NCBI RefSeq assembly: GCF_002943715.1
Contig: NZ_MQUA01000013.1
Location: 2,803,501 to 2,867,500 of the forward strand
DNA length: 64,000 bases
Reading direction: 5' to 3'
DNA from: Polaribacter filamentus
GTDB taxonomy: Bacteria > Bacteroidota > Bacteroidia > Flavobacteriales > Flavobacteriaceae
Positions 20,201 to 29,583 of the stretch are shown piece by piece. A model generated the notes under the pieces. The model did not search any database, had not been told where the DNA came from, and worked only from the letters and a program-made list of their open reading frames with translations. How positions within the stretch are numbered: the first letter of the stretch is position 1; every line of letters starts with the position of its first letter. Made by a program: the position numbers and the translations under genes.

Positions 20201-20740
20201 TTATAAGTGATCTAAGCTATTTAGAAACGTATCTTTTTCAGACAACAAAATTTCCTCTTTTTTTAGTTTCCAATCAATTTGTAAAGTTTTGTCATTAAAC
20301 AAAATTCCACCTTCTGATGCTTTATGATAGTAATTATCGCACTTGTAAAAAAATATAGTATCGTCTTCTAAAACAGAAAAACCATGTGCAAAACCTCTTG
20401 GTACAAATAACTGTTTGTTATTTTCACCTGTTAATTCTATTGAAAATGTCTGTCCAAATGTTTCGGAGTTTTTTCGAATATCTACAACAACATCAAGCAC
20501 CCTTCCTTTAATTACTCTTACTAGTTTTGCTTGGGCAAACTCTCCTTTTTGAAAGTGCAACCCACGTAAAACTCCTCTTTGAGAAATTGATTGATTATCT
20601 TGCACAAAATTGATATTTAATCCTACTTTTTCTTGAAACTTTTGCAAATTAAATGATTCAAAAAAACTTCCTCTCCCATCATCAAAAATTGTGGGTTCTA
20701 TTACAAAACAATCTTGTAATCCTGTTTCTCTAACTATCAT
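20201..20740 (-). CDS. rfbC: dTDP-4-dehydrorhamnose 3,5-epimerase
   Basis: A 179-residue cupin-fold epimerase, the usual length, third in the dTDP-L-rhamnose route. Seen are FFESFNLQKFQEKVG, FVQDNQSISQRGVLRGLHFQ, the catalytic-His region, VVDIRKNSETFGQ, FVPRGFAHGFSVLED and a C-terminal DKTLQIDW. It shares one base with rfbA upstream. The usual fourth gene rfbD is not in the cluster. Confidence 0.96.
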   Translation of the reverse strand: MIVRETGLQDCFVIEPTIFDDGRGSFFESFNLQKFQEKVGLNINFVQDNQSISQRGVLRGLHFQKGEFAQAKLVRVIKGRVLDVVVDIRKNSETFGQTFSIELTGENNKQLFVPRGFAHGFSVLEDDTIFFYKCDNYYHKASEGGILFNDKTLQIDWKLKKEEILLSEKDTFLNSLDHL

Positions 20741-21594
20741 TAAATTTTTAATAAATTACGTGAATAACCGCTTTTTAAAAAGGGCTTTGTTATTTTTATC
20801 ATTTCTTTTTTGGTTATAAAACCCGCTCTATAAGCAGACTCTTCTAAAGAGCCAATCTTTAACCCTTGTCTTTGTTCAATAGCTTGCACAAACTGACCGG
20901 CTTGCATTAAAGAATCAAAAGTACCTGTATCTAACCAAGCAATTCCTCTATCTAGCACTGTTACCAGAAGTTTTTCTTTTTCTAAATATGTCTTATTTAT
21001 ATCTGTTATCTCTAACTCTCCTCTTATACTTGGTTGTATCTGTTTAGCTATCTCTACTACACTATTATCATAAAAATAAATACCCGGCACGGCAAAATTA
21101 GATTTTGGTTTTAAAGGTTTTTCTTCAATAGAAATTGCTTTAAAATTTTCATCAAACTCCACAACTCCATAACGTTCTGGATCTGTAACATGATAAGCAA
21201 ATACAACACCTCCATCTGGGTTGTTATTTGACCTTAATAAACTTGGCAATCCTGATCCATAAAAAATATTATCTCCTAAAATAAGCGCAACGCTATCTTT
21301 ACCAATAAAATCCTCACCTATTAAAAAGGCTTCTGCTAAACCGTTTGGTTTTTCTTGAACCTTAAATTGAAAATCACAACCATATTTTTTTCCATCACCC
21401 AATAATCTTTCAAAAAGTGGTAGGTCTTGAGGTGTAGATATAATTAATATTTCTCTTATTCCTGACAATATCAAAACAGAAATGGGGTAATAAATCATTG
21501 GTTTATCATACACCGGCATTAATTGTTTGCTAATAGCTAATGTTAATGGGTGTAATCTAGTACCTGATCCTCCTGCTAATACGATTCCTTTCAT
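20740..21594 (-). CDS. rfbA: glucose-1-phosphate thymidylyltransferase
   Basis: A 284-residue nucleotidyltransferase making dTDP-glucose from dTTP and glucose-1-phosphate. It begins MKGIVLAGGSGTRLHPLTLAISKQ (nucleotide-binding loop) and shows VQEKPNGLAEAFLIG, LILGDNIFYG with the metal-binding Asp, VVEFDENFKAISIEEKP and ITDINKTYLE. The length fits RfbA. Genes rfbB, rfbA and rfbC overlap each other by single bases, so translation is coupled. Confidence 0.97.
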   Translation of the reverse strand: MKGIVLAGGSGTRLHPLTLAISKQLMPVYDKPMIYYPISVLILSGIREILIISTPQDLPLFERLLGDGKKYGCDFQFKVQEKPNGLAEAFLIGEDFIGKDSVALILGDNIFYGSGLPSLLRSNNNPDGGVVFAYHVTDPERYGVVEFDENFKAISIEEKPLKPKSNFAVPGIYFYDNSVVEIAKQIQPSIRGELEITDINKTYLEKEKLLVTVLDRGIAWLDTGTFDSLMQAGQFVQAIEQRQGLKIGSLEESAYRAGFITKKEMIKITKPFLKSGYSRNLLKI

Positions 21595-22604
21595 TATTTA
21601 TTGTATTTTTCTAGATACCACTTAATTGTTTTTCTAATTCCAGATTCAAAATTTTCTTGGGCTTCCCAGCTCAATTCTTCTTCTATTTTTGTTGCATCAA
21701 TAGCATATCTAAAATCATGTCCTGGTCTATCTTTTACAAAACTAATTTGTTCTTTATACGATTTTTCTTTAGGTTTTTCTTGATCTAAAATTTCGCAGAT
21801 CGTATTTGAAATATTTAAATTATTCCGCTCGTTTTTGCCACCAATATTATACGTTTCTCCAGCTTTTCCCCAGCTATAAGCAAACTCTACACCTCTGCAA
21901 TGGTCTAAAACATACAACCAATCTCTAATGTTTTTTCCGTCTCCATAAATAGGAATCTTTTCTCCTGAAATTGCTTTTCTAATTATGGTTGGAATCAACT
22001 TTTCATCATGTTGTTTTGGGCCGTAATTATTAGAACAGTTTGTCGTTACAACATTTAAACCATAGGTATGAAAATAACTTCTTACTAAAAAATCTGATGA
22101 TGCTTTTGAAGCACTATACGGGCTGTTGGGGGCATAAGGAGTGAACTCTGTAAAAAAACCAGTTTCTCCTAAAGATCCATAAACCTCATCTGTAGATATA
22201 TGATGAAATCTAGTGTTTTCGAACCCTTTTTTAAACTTGAATGGTGCTTCCATCCAATAATTCTTTGCAACATCAATCAAATTAAACGTTCCAAAAACAT
22301 TTGTTTTCACAAACGCATCCGGGTTTTTAATTGAGTTATCTACATGAGATTCTGCTGCAAAATGGATAACACTTAAAAAATTATACTTACTAAAAAGTTG
22401 TTCTAACAAAACTCTATCACAAATATCTCCTTTTACAAAAAAATACCTATCGGAATTTTCTACTTCTTTTAAGTTGTATAAATCTCCGGCGTATGTTAAT
22501 AAATCTAAATTTACAATGTTTATTTCTTGGTTCTTTTCAAGAAAATAAGGAATAAAATTAGAACCTATAAAACCTGCTCCACCAGTTATGAGAACTGTTT
22601 GCAT
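21594..22604 (-). CDS. rfbB: dTDP-glucose 4,6-dehydratase
   Basis: A 336-residue extended SDR enzyme converting dTDP-glucose to the 4-keto-6-deoxy form. The NAD motif GGAGFIGSNF is at the N-terminus; STDEVYGSLG holds the catalytic Thr-Asp-Glu, and YSASKASSD the Tyr and Lys. Substrate contacts IHFAAESHVDNSI, NYGPKQHDEKLIP and RDWLYVLDHC are present. It is first of the rfbBAC block, just after the chain-length-type gene. Confidence 0.97.
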   Translation of the reverse strand: MQTVLITGGAGFIGSNFIPYFLEKNQEINIVNLDLLTYAGDLYNLKEVENSDRYFFVKGDICDRVLLEQLFSKYNFLSVIHFAAESHVDNSIKNPDAFVKTNVFGTFNLIDVAKNYWMEAPFKFKKGFENTRFHHISTDEVYGSLGETGFFTEFTPYAPNSPYSASKASSDFLVRSYFHTYGLNVVTTNCSNNYGPKQHDEKLIPTIIRKAISGEKIPIYGDGKNIRDWLYVLDHCRGVEFAYSWGKAGETYNIGGKNERNNLNISNTICEILDQEKPKEKSYKEQISFVKDRPGHDFRYAIDATKIEEELSWEAQENFESGIRKTIKWYLEKYNK

Positions 22605-22609
22605 CTTTT

Positions 22610-23647
22610 TTATTTTTTGTAGTTTTCTAGAAAAGTATTTACTTTTAGCAAAAGAAGAAAAATAATCATAAATCCTGCACCAACAATACCTAATAAAAAC
22701 CCTTTGTTTTTAGTTACTCCTTTTATTTCATAACCAACTGGCTGAAAGTTAGAGATGACATTGATAACTTCGTATTTTTGAGATTTTTCTTTGGCAATTT
22801 TTTCCAAATCAAGATTTATTTTTCTATTGGTTTCAAACAATTCTAATTCTTTTGTGGTTCTTTTTTCACCACCTAAATCTATACTTGTGCCTGTAGTTAA
22901 TTTTTTTGCTTCTTCAAGCATTACTTGCATATAAACCTGTCTTAAAGAATCTATTTGTGTTAAGCTTTCTCGGTATAAAGAATCTGTTCTATCTAAATTT
23001 TCGTTAGTTAAAACTTTTAATCTATTAAAATATTTATTATCAACCACGGATGAAATTATAACATCATCTAATTTATCAAAAACATTATTTTTTTCTGCAA
23101 TAACCGTTACTTTATGAACTTTATAATCATAATCTGTAAATGCAGCTTTAAAATCTTTATACTCATAACTCTTAATCGTTAATGTATCAACAGATAATAT
23201 TAAATCGTTGTAAGCATCAATTAGATCGCTATCAATCTTTAAAGGCACAATTTCAAACTTCTTTAGGGAAGCTGCGGACTCTTTATCTAAGTTAAAGGTT
23301 TTTTGAAGTGTTGCTGTATCTTTTTGTTTTACTAAGTCATTGTAATAATTTATGTTGTTGTACAATTGTCTAGAACTTTTAAAATTTGGTTCTAAAAGTA
23401 AATCTGAACCATATTTAGAAGATGTTGTAGTTTCTAAAAAGATACCGGCAGTTAAACCAATAACTCCTGCAATACCTATTTTTATACTGTTTTCTTTTAA
23501 AAAAATTAAACTAGAAACAATACCATGAAATAAACTTTTAAAGATATTTCCTATAAAATTAAAAAAATTAGAAAAACCTTTTCCAATAATTACAAATAAA
23601 GAGCCTAAATCTACCTCTTCTTCGTTGCTCTTTTGATTTGTTGACAT
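22610..23647 (-). CDS. Wzz-like chain-length determinant/co-polymerase
   Basis: A 345-residue inner-membrane protein with a helix near residues 55-70 (GIAGVIGLTAGIFLE) and a second near 318-338 (GFLLGIVGAGFMIIFLLLL), bracketing a periplasmic region with long charged helices (~190-300). This is the two-helix topology of Wzz/PCP proteins, which set polymer length with Wzy. The family assignment rests on topology and position at the head of the polysaccharide operon; sequence motifs are weak. There is no kinase domain. Confidence 0.72.
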   Translation of the reverse strand: MSTNQKSNEEEVDLGSLFVIIGKGFSNFFNFIGNIFKSLFHGIVSSLIFLKENSIKIGIAGVIGLTAGIFLETTTSSKYGSDLLLEPNFKSSRQLYNNINYYNDLVKQKDTATLQKTFNLDKESAASLKKFEIVPLKIDSDLIDAYNDLILSVDTLTIKSYEYKDFKAAFTDYDYKVHKVTVIAEKNNVFDKLDDVIISSVVDNKYFNRLKVLTNENLDRTDSLYRESLTQIDSLRQVYMQVMLEEAKKLTTGTSIDLGGEKRTTKELELFETNRKINLDLEKIAKEKSQKYEVINVISNFQPVGYEIKGVTKNKGFLLGIVGAGFMIIFLLLLKVNTFLENYKK

Positions 23648-23681
23648 TTGTTTAGTTTGGTTGAAAAATCAATATTTAGTA

Positions 23682-25360
23682 TTAAAAAATTTGCTCTAAT
23701 ATTCTTTGTGTAATTGCATAGGTTGGGGTAACACCAGTCATCCCTAAGCCTCCAGAAGCCAATGTAGCACCTGTTTCTAATGGATTATCAGAAGCGTAAT
23801 ATGCATAACGCACTTTTACATTTTCGGATATATTTCCTCTAATCCTAGACGCAGATTGTATTGCTTTTTGATAATGTGCTCCTTCCATTTCTAGACCAAT
23901 TACATTCCATGTAGAATCGTGAAAAAACTTTAAAAGATCTTTGTTTTGTAACGATGTTCCTAAAACAGAAACCATTGATCCATCAAACGCCTTTACACCA
24001 AAACCTTCTAAATCTTCTTTAGAAAGTTCGTTTTTAAACGGATAATTATCTGCTGTTCCTTCAAAGATGTGTGCATCAGGAATCATAATATCTCCTTTTC
24101 CGCCTTCTAAGATACCCGCTTTACCCATAATTGAAACCGACTTTACATCTAAAAAAATCTTATCATTATCAGTATTATACGGCTTCAATAATTCATCCAT
24201 AGTTTCATACGCTTGCTCTCCAAAAGCGTAATCCATAACTATAATTACAGCATGTTCGTTTAAAGAGTGCTCTTTTGTAAACGAAGAAACATCAAAGTTT
24301 ATTTTATCAGTATCTATTATTTGTACATTAATATTTGTTCCTGATGTATCTTCTATATAAATTAAGCCATTATGGGAAGCGTAATTTTTTACTTTTTTCT
24401 GTAACGGTTTGCTATCTACATTACTTAATAACTGAAATAACTCAAAGCCTTTAAGATTTTTTGCTTCTTTTGGCAAAGCACCTTTTGCATAAATTGAATT
24501 TAACACACTGTGCATATTTGCACTAATTATGTGAATTGGTCTTTTTAAAAGGTCATGTTTTTTTAAGGTACTTTTTATCTCATTTGCCCAAATTTCTCCA
24601 TAAATATGATGTCCAATTTCTTCAATTAAAACAGAACTAAAAGTTACAGTTCTCTTTTTATCTTCAAAAACTTCTTTTATTGCTAATTTACCTAACCAAT
24701 AAATTAGATTAAAAATTTATGTGGATTTTTCTCTGAACTAAAAACTTTGTAAATTCTAGAGACTTCTTCGTAGGTTCTGCCTAGAATATTCCCTAAATGA
24801 ACAATTAAAACTTCTTTCTCTTTTTCTGATATTACCTTTCTATTTAAAACAATATCTTCTAAATGTTTCCATTCTCTTATAAAGTCTTCGCCCTCATTCA
24901 AAGAAACTCTTGCCTGAATTTTATGCGATTCTATAAACAAAAAAGTTAAATGTGTAAGAATATCGTAGATTTCAGATCTTCCTCTTGTTATCTCAATATT
25001 CATTTGATCTTTGTCTATTCGATAACAGTTTCTTCTTCTTTTTGGCGGAATTATAGCCTCAAAATGAGAGTTTTTATACCCTTCATCTGCGGTTAAATTT
25101 ATAAATTGGCATTCTTCAATTCCTTCTGGTAGCCTTTCTATAATATATATTAATCCATTTAATTCTGCTCTATCTTCTGCAATAGATCCATAAATTTCTG
25201 GTCTTAGTTGTAAAAGTGATTTTCGTAAAGTTTCTCCAGAAATTCCCATGGGCTTGTAAAAGCCTCTACTAAATAAGTGGCGCATAGAAATATATAATTT
25301 TTCTATGGCATTTGTAGATTCCTGAGCTCTTGTTCTTTCAATATTTTTAGTTTCTAACAT
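23682..25360 (-). pseudogene. DUF6909 family protein, split by a one-base frameshift
   Basis: Two frames (24704-25360 and 23682-24515) form one ~559-residue protein when one base is added to the A5 run at 24711-24715; the join reads HKFFNLIYWLGKLAIKEVFED and on to the second frame with no stop. The N-half (MLETKNIERTRAQESTNAIE, PPKRRRNCYRI) is typical of the DUF6909 family, as I remember it. The C-half has VIGLEMEGAHYQKAIQSA and YYASDNPLETG, which resemble the active-site region of nucleoside phosphorylases/nucleosidases; that likeness is inference. The gene follows the S41 peptidase gene by 26 bases. Function is unknown. Confidence 0.8.
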
Positions 25361-25386
25361 CTGTAATTTTATGGTGTAAATATAAA

Positions 25387-27021
25387 TTATTTCCCTGATA
25401 AAATTTGGGTGTATTTATCTTGGTTTTGAAGCAACTTAACGGCCTCTTTTATTGTATAATCATTTTTTAAATGGTGCTCATAAACACCCTCTTTGTAATA
25501 ATATTTCTCTAGAATTTCTTCTTCTAACAATACTTGAATTATATCTTGATTTTTAGATATTTCTTCAACTTTATCTTCAAACAATTTTTCTTTTATTTTC
25601 TGATATTCTTTAGAAATACTTGTGTTTTCTATCGATAAAAATGCGGTTTCAAACAAACGTTCTTGCTTGGTCACAAAAGTGGTATCTAAAACTAAATAAT
25701 TTGTAAAATTCTTGAAATCAGCATTTGAAAACTGATACTTTTCTACGGTTTCAATTTTTGGGTTTTTATAAAAATAATCAATCGCAAAATTAAAAAGAGC
25801 TTTAGAGCCTACTAAAACTTCTGTAGCTTCCGTTTTTTTTGATATTTCAATTTCTATATCTGGCAAAACACCACCGCCATCGTACACCTTTCTTCCGTTT
25901 TCCGTTTTAAAAACATTAATTCCTTTATCAGAAAACTTAGGAACTTTGCCTGTTTTATCATCCCAATTTGTATAATCTAACTCCTGAATACATCTTCCAC
26001 TTGGTGTATAATATTTAGAAATTGTCAATTTTAATTGCGTTCCGTATGTTAAAGTTCTGTAGCGTTGCACTAATCCTTTGCCAAAAGAACGTTGCCCCAT
26101 AATTACCGCTCGGTCATAATCTTGCAAAGAACCGCTTACAATTTCGGATGCCGATGCAGAACGCCCATTTACTAAAACAACCAGCGGAATTTCTAAATCT
26201 AAAGGATCATTTGTAGTTTTGTAGGTGTTGCTCCATTTTTTAATCTTCGCCTTTGTGGTCACAATTACTTTTCCTTTCGGAATAAAAAAGTTTGATATAT
26301 TTATAGCTTCTTGAAGAGAACCACCAGGGTTTGAGCGTAAATCAAAAACCAATTTTGTCATCCCTTTTTTCTTTAATTCTCGGTACGCCTTTTTTACTTC
26401 GGATGATGCTTTTTCATTAAACTGAGTCAATGTAATATACCCTGTTTCTGCATCAATCATTTCATAAAAAGGCACGGGATTAATTTCAACCTGTTCTCTT
26501 AATATTTCCTTTTTAAGAATTTTTCCTTGACGCTCAATTTCTACTGCCATTTTTGTATCCGGCGTTCCTTTTAAAAACATAGAAAGTTGCTCCCTTTCCA
26601 TATCTTTTAGCGCTTGGCCATCTACAGAAGTAATGATATCGCCTGCTTTTAAACCCGCTTTATCTCCAGCATATCCTTTGTAAACCTCGCTTATTTGAAT
26701 GCCGTTTTTAGTATAGTAAACGCCAACTCCAATTCCTGCATATTCTCCTTCTCTTCTAATTTTTGCATCTTCTACATCTTGTTCGTTGTAAAAGTTAGTA
26801 TACGGATCTAAATCTTTTAAGGTGTTTTTAATGGCTCTGTTGGTTAATTCCGCAGGATTTATTTCATCAACATAATACATATTCAATTCCTTAAAAAGTG
26901 TATTATATATTTCTATCTGCTTAGCAATTTCAAAGAATTTAGACTGGAATGAAAATGACAAAAAAATCGCTCCAACTGCCAAAGTTATAAGTATTCCCTT
27001 TTTTATTTTAAATTTTTTCAT
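25387..27021 (-). CDS. S41 family C-terminal-processing peptidase
   Basis: A 544-residue periplasmic serine protease. It has an N-terminal membrane anchor or signal (residues ~7-25), a PDZ domain (~85-165, with GIGVGVYYTKNGIQISEVYKG and GLKAGDIITSVDG) and the tail-specific peptidase domain with LRSNPGGSLQEAI, catalytic Ser in GRSASASEIVSGSLQDY and Lys in GQRSFGKGLVQ. A C-terminal extension follows. Such Prc/Ctp enzymes trim exported proteins. It overlaps rnpA by 14 bases and precedes the DUF6909 gene, so the three form an operon. Confidence 0.94.
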   Translation of the reverse strand: MKKFKIKKGILITLAVGAIFLSFSFQSKFFEIAKQIEIYNTLFKELNMYYVDEINPAELTNRAIKNTLKDLDPYTNFYNEQDVEDAKIRREGEYAGIGVGVYYTKNGIQISEVYKGYAGDKAGLKAGDIITSVDGQALKDMEREQLSMFLKGTPDTKMAVEIERQGKILKKEILREQVEINPVPFYEMIDAETGYITLTQFNEKASSEVKKAYRELKKKGMTKLVFDLRSNPGGSLQEAINISNFFIPKGKVIVTTKAKIKKWSNTYKTTNDPLDLEIPLVVLVNGRSASASEIVSGSLQDYDRAVIMGQRSFGKGLVQRYRTLTYGTQLKLTISKYYTPSGRCIQELDYTNWDDKTGKVPKFSDKGINVFKTENGRKVYDGGGVLPDIEIEISKKTEATEVLVGSKALFNFAIDYFYKNPKIETVEKYQFSNADFKNFTNYLVLDTTFVTKQERLFETAFLSIENTSISKEYQKIKEKLFEDKVEEISKNQDIIQVLLEEEILEKYYYKEGVYEHHLKNDYTIKEAVKLLQNQDKYTQILSGK

Positions 27022-27403
27022 CTGATTTATTTTTTACTTCTTCAATAAATAAAGTTAGTAATTTATTCATTTTAGAAAAGAGTTCTTCATAGGGCATCTC
27101 TTCTCTCCCAATATAAGAAATCATAAAAATATAGGGATTCTCTAAATTATCGTACACAATTCCTTTTTGCAATCGATACGTTTCACGCATTAATCTTTTT
27201 AACCGATTTCTATCAGGCGCTTTTTTAAAATTCCTTTTAGCTACAGAAACGCCAACTTGTGCAGGGAAATTAGACGTATGTAACGTTTGCAAATACATCA
27301 TCCGCAACGGAAAAGCTTTTACAGAATTGCCTTCTGCATACAACCGTCCTATCAACTTTCTGCTTTTTAATCGCTCTTGCTTTCCTAAGGTAAACTTCAT
27401 CAA
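27008..27403 (-). CDS. rnpA: ribonuclease P protein component
   Basis: A 131-residue basic protein that assists the RNase P RNA in 5' maturation of tRNAs. Seen are FTLGKQERLKSRKLIGRLY, VSVAKRNFKKAPDRNRLKRLMRETYR (the RNR core motif) and a C-terminal ELFSKMNKLL helix. The length is typical. It is not next to rpmH here but in an operon with the S41 peptidase. A TAAGTTTG before the start on the minus strand resembles a -7 box. Confidence 0.96.
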   Translation of the reverse strand: MMKFTLGKQERLKSRKLIGRLYAEGNSVKAFPLRMMYLQTLHTSNFPAQVGVSVAKRNFKKAPDRNRLKRLMRETYRLQKGIVYDNLENPYIFMISYIGREEMPYEELFSKMNKLLTLFIEEVKNKSDEKI

Positions 27404-27605
27404 TACAAACTTAAATCAAATCAATAACTTTTTAGCAGTTTATATCCATGAACTTCAAAAATTACGTATTTTTAATGAAAAATTAATTTCTATTTTTAAC
27501 TAAAAAATGTTATAGAATTAAACAATATTTAATAAATTTGTTAAAAATTATACATTTATAAAAATTGTAATTTCTTAAAACCATCATTTTAAACAGACAA
27601 ACTAT

Positions 27606-28784
27606 ATGAAACCTGATTTATTTCAAGCTCCAGATTATTATAATTTAGACGATTTATTAACCGAAGAACACAAATTAATTCGTGAAGCTGCCCGTGATTG
27701 GGTAAAACGCGATGTTTCTCCTATTATTGAAGAATACGCTCAAAAAGCAGAATTCCCGAAACAAATTATTGGTGGTTTGGCAGAAATTGGTGCATTCGGA
27801 CCTTACATTCCAGAAGAATACGGTGGTGCAGGTTTAGATCAAATTTCTTACGGATTAATTATGCAAGAAATTGAGCGCGGAGATTCTGGAGTTCGTTCTA
27901 CAGCTTCTGTACAATCATCTTTAGTAATGTATCCTATTTATACATATGGTAATGAAGCGCAACGCAAAAAATATTTACCAAAATTAGCTTCTGGAGAATG
28001 GATGGGTTGCTTTGGATTAACAGAACCAAATCATGGGTCAAATCCTGCAGGAATGGAAACGAAGTTTAAAGATATGGGAGATCACTATCTTTTAAACGGC
28101 GCAAAAATGTGGATTTCTAATGCACCGTTTGCACAAGTTGCGGTTGTTTGGGCTAAAAATGAAGAAGGTAGAATTCATGGGTTAATTGTAGAACGCGGAA
28201 TGGAAGGTTTTTCTACACCAGAAACTCATAATAAATGGTCTTTACGCGCTTCATCAACAGGTGAACTTATTTTTGATAACGTAAAAGTACCAAAAGAAAA
28301 TTTATTGCCAAATAAATCTGGATTAGGAGCACCTTTAGGATGCTTAGATTCAGCTCGTTATGGAATAGCTTGGGGCGCAATTGGGGCTGCAATGGATTGT
28401 TATGATACCGCTTTGCGTTATTGTAAAGAACGTGAACAGTTTGGAAAACCAATTGGTCAGTTTCAATTGCAACAGAAAAAATTAGCAGAAATGATTACCG
28501 AAATTACAAAAGCTCAATTATTAGCTTGGAGATTAGGTGTTCTTAAAAATAACGGAAAAGCTACTTCTGCTCAAATTTCTATGGCAAAACGTAATAATGT
28601 AGATATGGCAATACATATTGCTAGAGAAGCAAGACAGATGTTAGGCGGAATGGGAATTACCGGCGAATATTCAATTATGCGTCACATGATGAATTTAGAA
28701 AGTGTAATTACCTACGAAGGTACACACGATATTCATCTACTAATTACCGGTTTTGATGTAACAGGATTGAACGCTTTTAAATAA
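27606..28784 (+). CDS. acyl-CoA dehydrogenase, glutaryl-CoA dehydrogenase type
   Basis: A 392-residue flavoprotein. Seen are CFGLTEPNHGSNPAGMETKF (FAD-binding signature), KMWISNAPFAQVAVVWAK, RYGIAWGAIGAAMDCY, REQFGKPIGQFQLQQ, QMLGGMGITGEYSIMRHM and the catalytic Glu in VITYEGTHDIHLL. Pattern and length fit glutaryl-CoA dehydrogenases, which oxidise and decarboxylate glutaryl-CoA to crotonyl-CoA in lysine and tryptophan breakdown. The gene is monocistronic and divergent from rnpA; TAAATTTG at 27533-27540 may be its -7 box. Confidence 0.92.
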   Translation: MKPDLFQAPDYYNLDDLLTEEHKLIREAARDWVKRDVSPIIEEYAQKAEFPKQIIGGLAEIGAFGPYIPEEYGGAGLDQISYGLIMQEIERGDSGVRSTASVQSSLVMYPIYTYGNEAQRKKYLPKLASGEWMGCFGLTEPNHGSNPAGMETKFKDMGDHYLLNGAKMWISNAPFAQVAVVWAKNEEGRIHGLIVERGMEGFSTPETHNKWSLRASSTGELIFDNVKVPKENLLPNKSGLGAPLGCLDSARYGIAWGAIGAAMDCYDTALRYCKEREQFGKPIGQFQLQQKKLAEMITEITKAQLLAWRLGVLKNNGKATSAQISMAKRNNVDMAIHIAREARQMLGGMGITGEYSIMRHMMNLESVITYEGTHDIHLLITGFDVTGLNAFK

Positions 28785-28834
28785 TTTTAAATTCTTTTTT
28801 GTAATTAAATCATTAAAAATGTGATAAAATTTTA

Positions 28835-29258
28835 ATGAAGAAAAAATTTAATCCTATTTATTTCTGTTTTTTTCTCTTGCGGAAGTATATCAGAATTCGA
28901 AGAAGAGCTTTATAATGGTGAAATTATCATTGTCTATTACACCATTATAAACACTCCTAATTTTGATGATATAAAAGAGGTAGACTTTAACACTTATAGA
29001 CGCCATAGATTTAGAAAATCTTACTTCGGGAACGGAAACACCTCTATTTCTGATGGTGTAAAAAAATACAATGATTTTGCCAAACCTTATTGAAATTAAA
29101 CAAATATTACTTTTTTGAATATTACAGACATCATGAAACAAGGATTAAACAATCATGTTTTGGTTGCAAATGGTGGTTTGCATCCATCCAAAGAGGCATA
29201 CCCTAAATTTTTAGAAAGACTTTTACCTCTTGCTTTCGAAAAATTAATGCGGAAATAA
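28835..29258 (+). pseudogene. degraded lipoprotein/hydrolase-like remnant
   Basis: One frame gives a lipoprotein-like start (LILFISVFFSCGSISEFEEEL, lipobox FFSC) after a small shift near 28838-28846, then ~65 residues to stops at 29091 and 29097. The same frame continues as DIMKQGLNNHVLVANGGLHPSKEAYPKFLERLLPLAFEKLMRK to 29258. The tail looks like the end of a larger enzyme. The short total length, two in-frame stops and frame break indicate an internally deleted, dead gene. I do not recognise the family. Confidence 0.5.
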
Positions 29259-29583
29259 AAAATAAATTATCAAAAATAAATTCTGTTACGATTTACTTCA
29301 AAGTTTTGGTTGAATTTAAAATACCTAGAATTGTATGATCAACTTTATTATAGAAAGAGACTGTCTGGTTTTATTTAAAAAAAGACATTAATAAAGTTAA
29401 TATTCTACAACCTCCAAAAACCTTCATTCTAAATTTTTAGTTTAATGCAGACTGCCCTGATTTGCGGGAAAAAAGCCTGTTTAACTTCGTTAAAAAACTC
29501 ATAAAGTTCTGTTAAAGGGGAGGCAATGTTCCTTTATTAATTAAATATTTGCCCAGCGGAGTATTTATACTCTTAAACCCAAC
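29259..29583. other. non-coding spacer, no feature recognised
   Basis: This 325-base gap holds no convincing coding frame, RNA or repeat. It lies between a remnant and an outer-membrane receptor gene and may itself be decayed DNA. Confidence 0.4.

Noticed and set aside
29445..29485. GCCCTGATTTGCGGGAAAA resembling the RNA element upstream of asd
   Set aside because: Only short similarity; the paired segments are not present.
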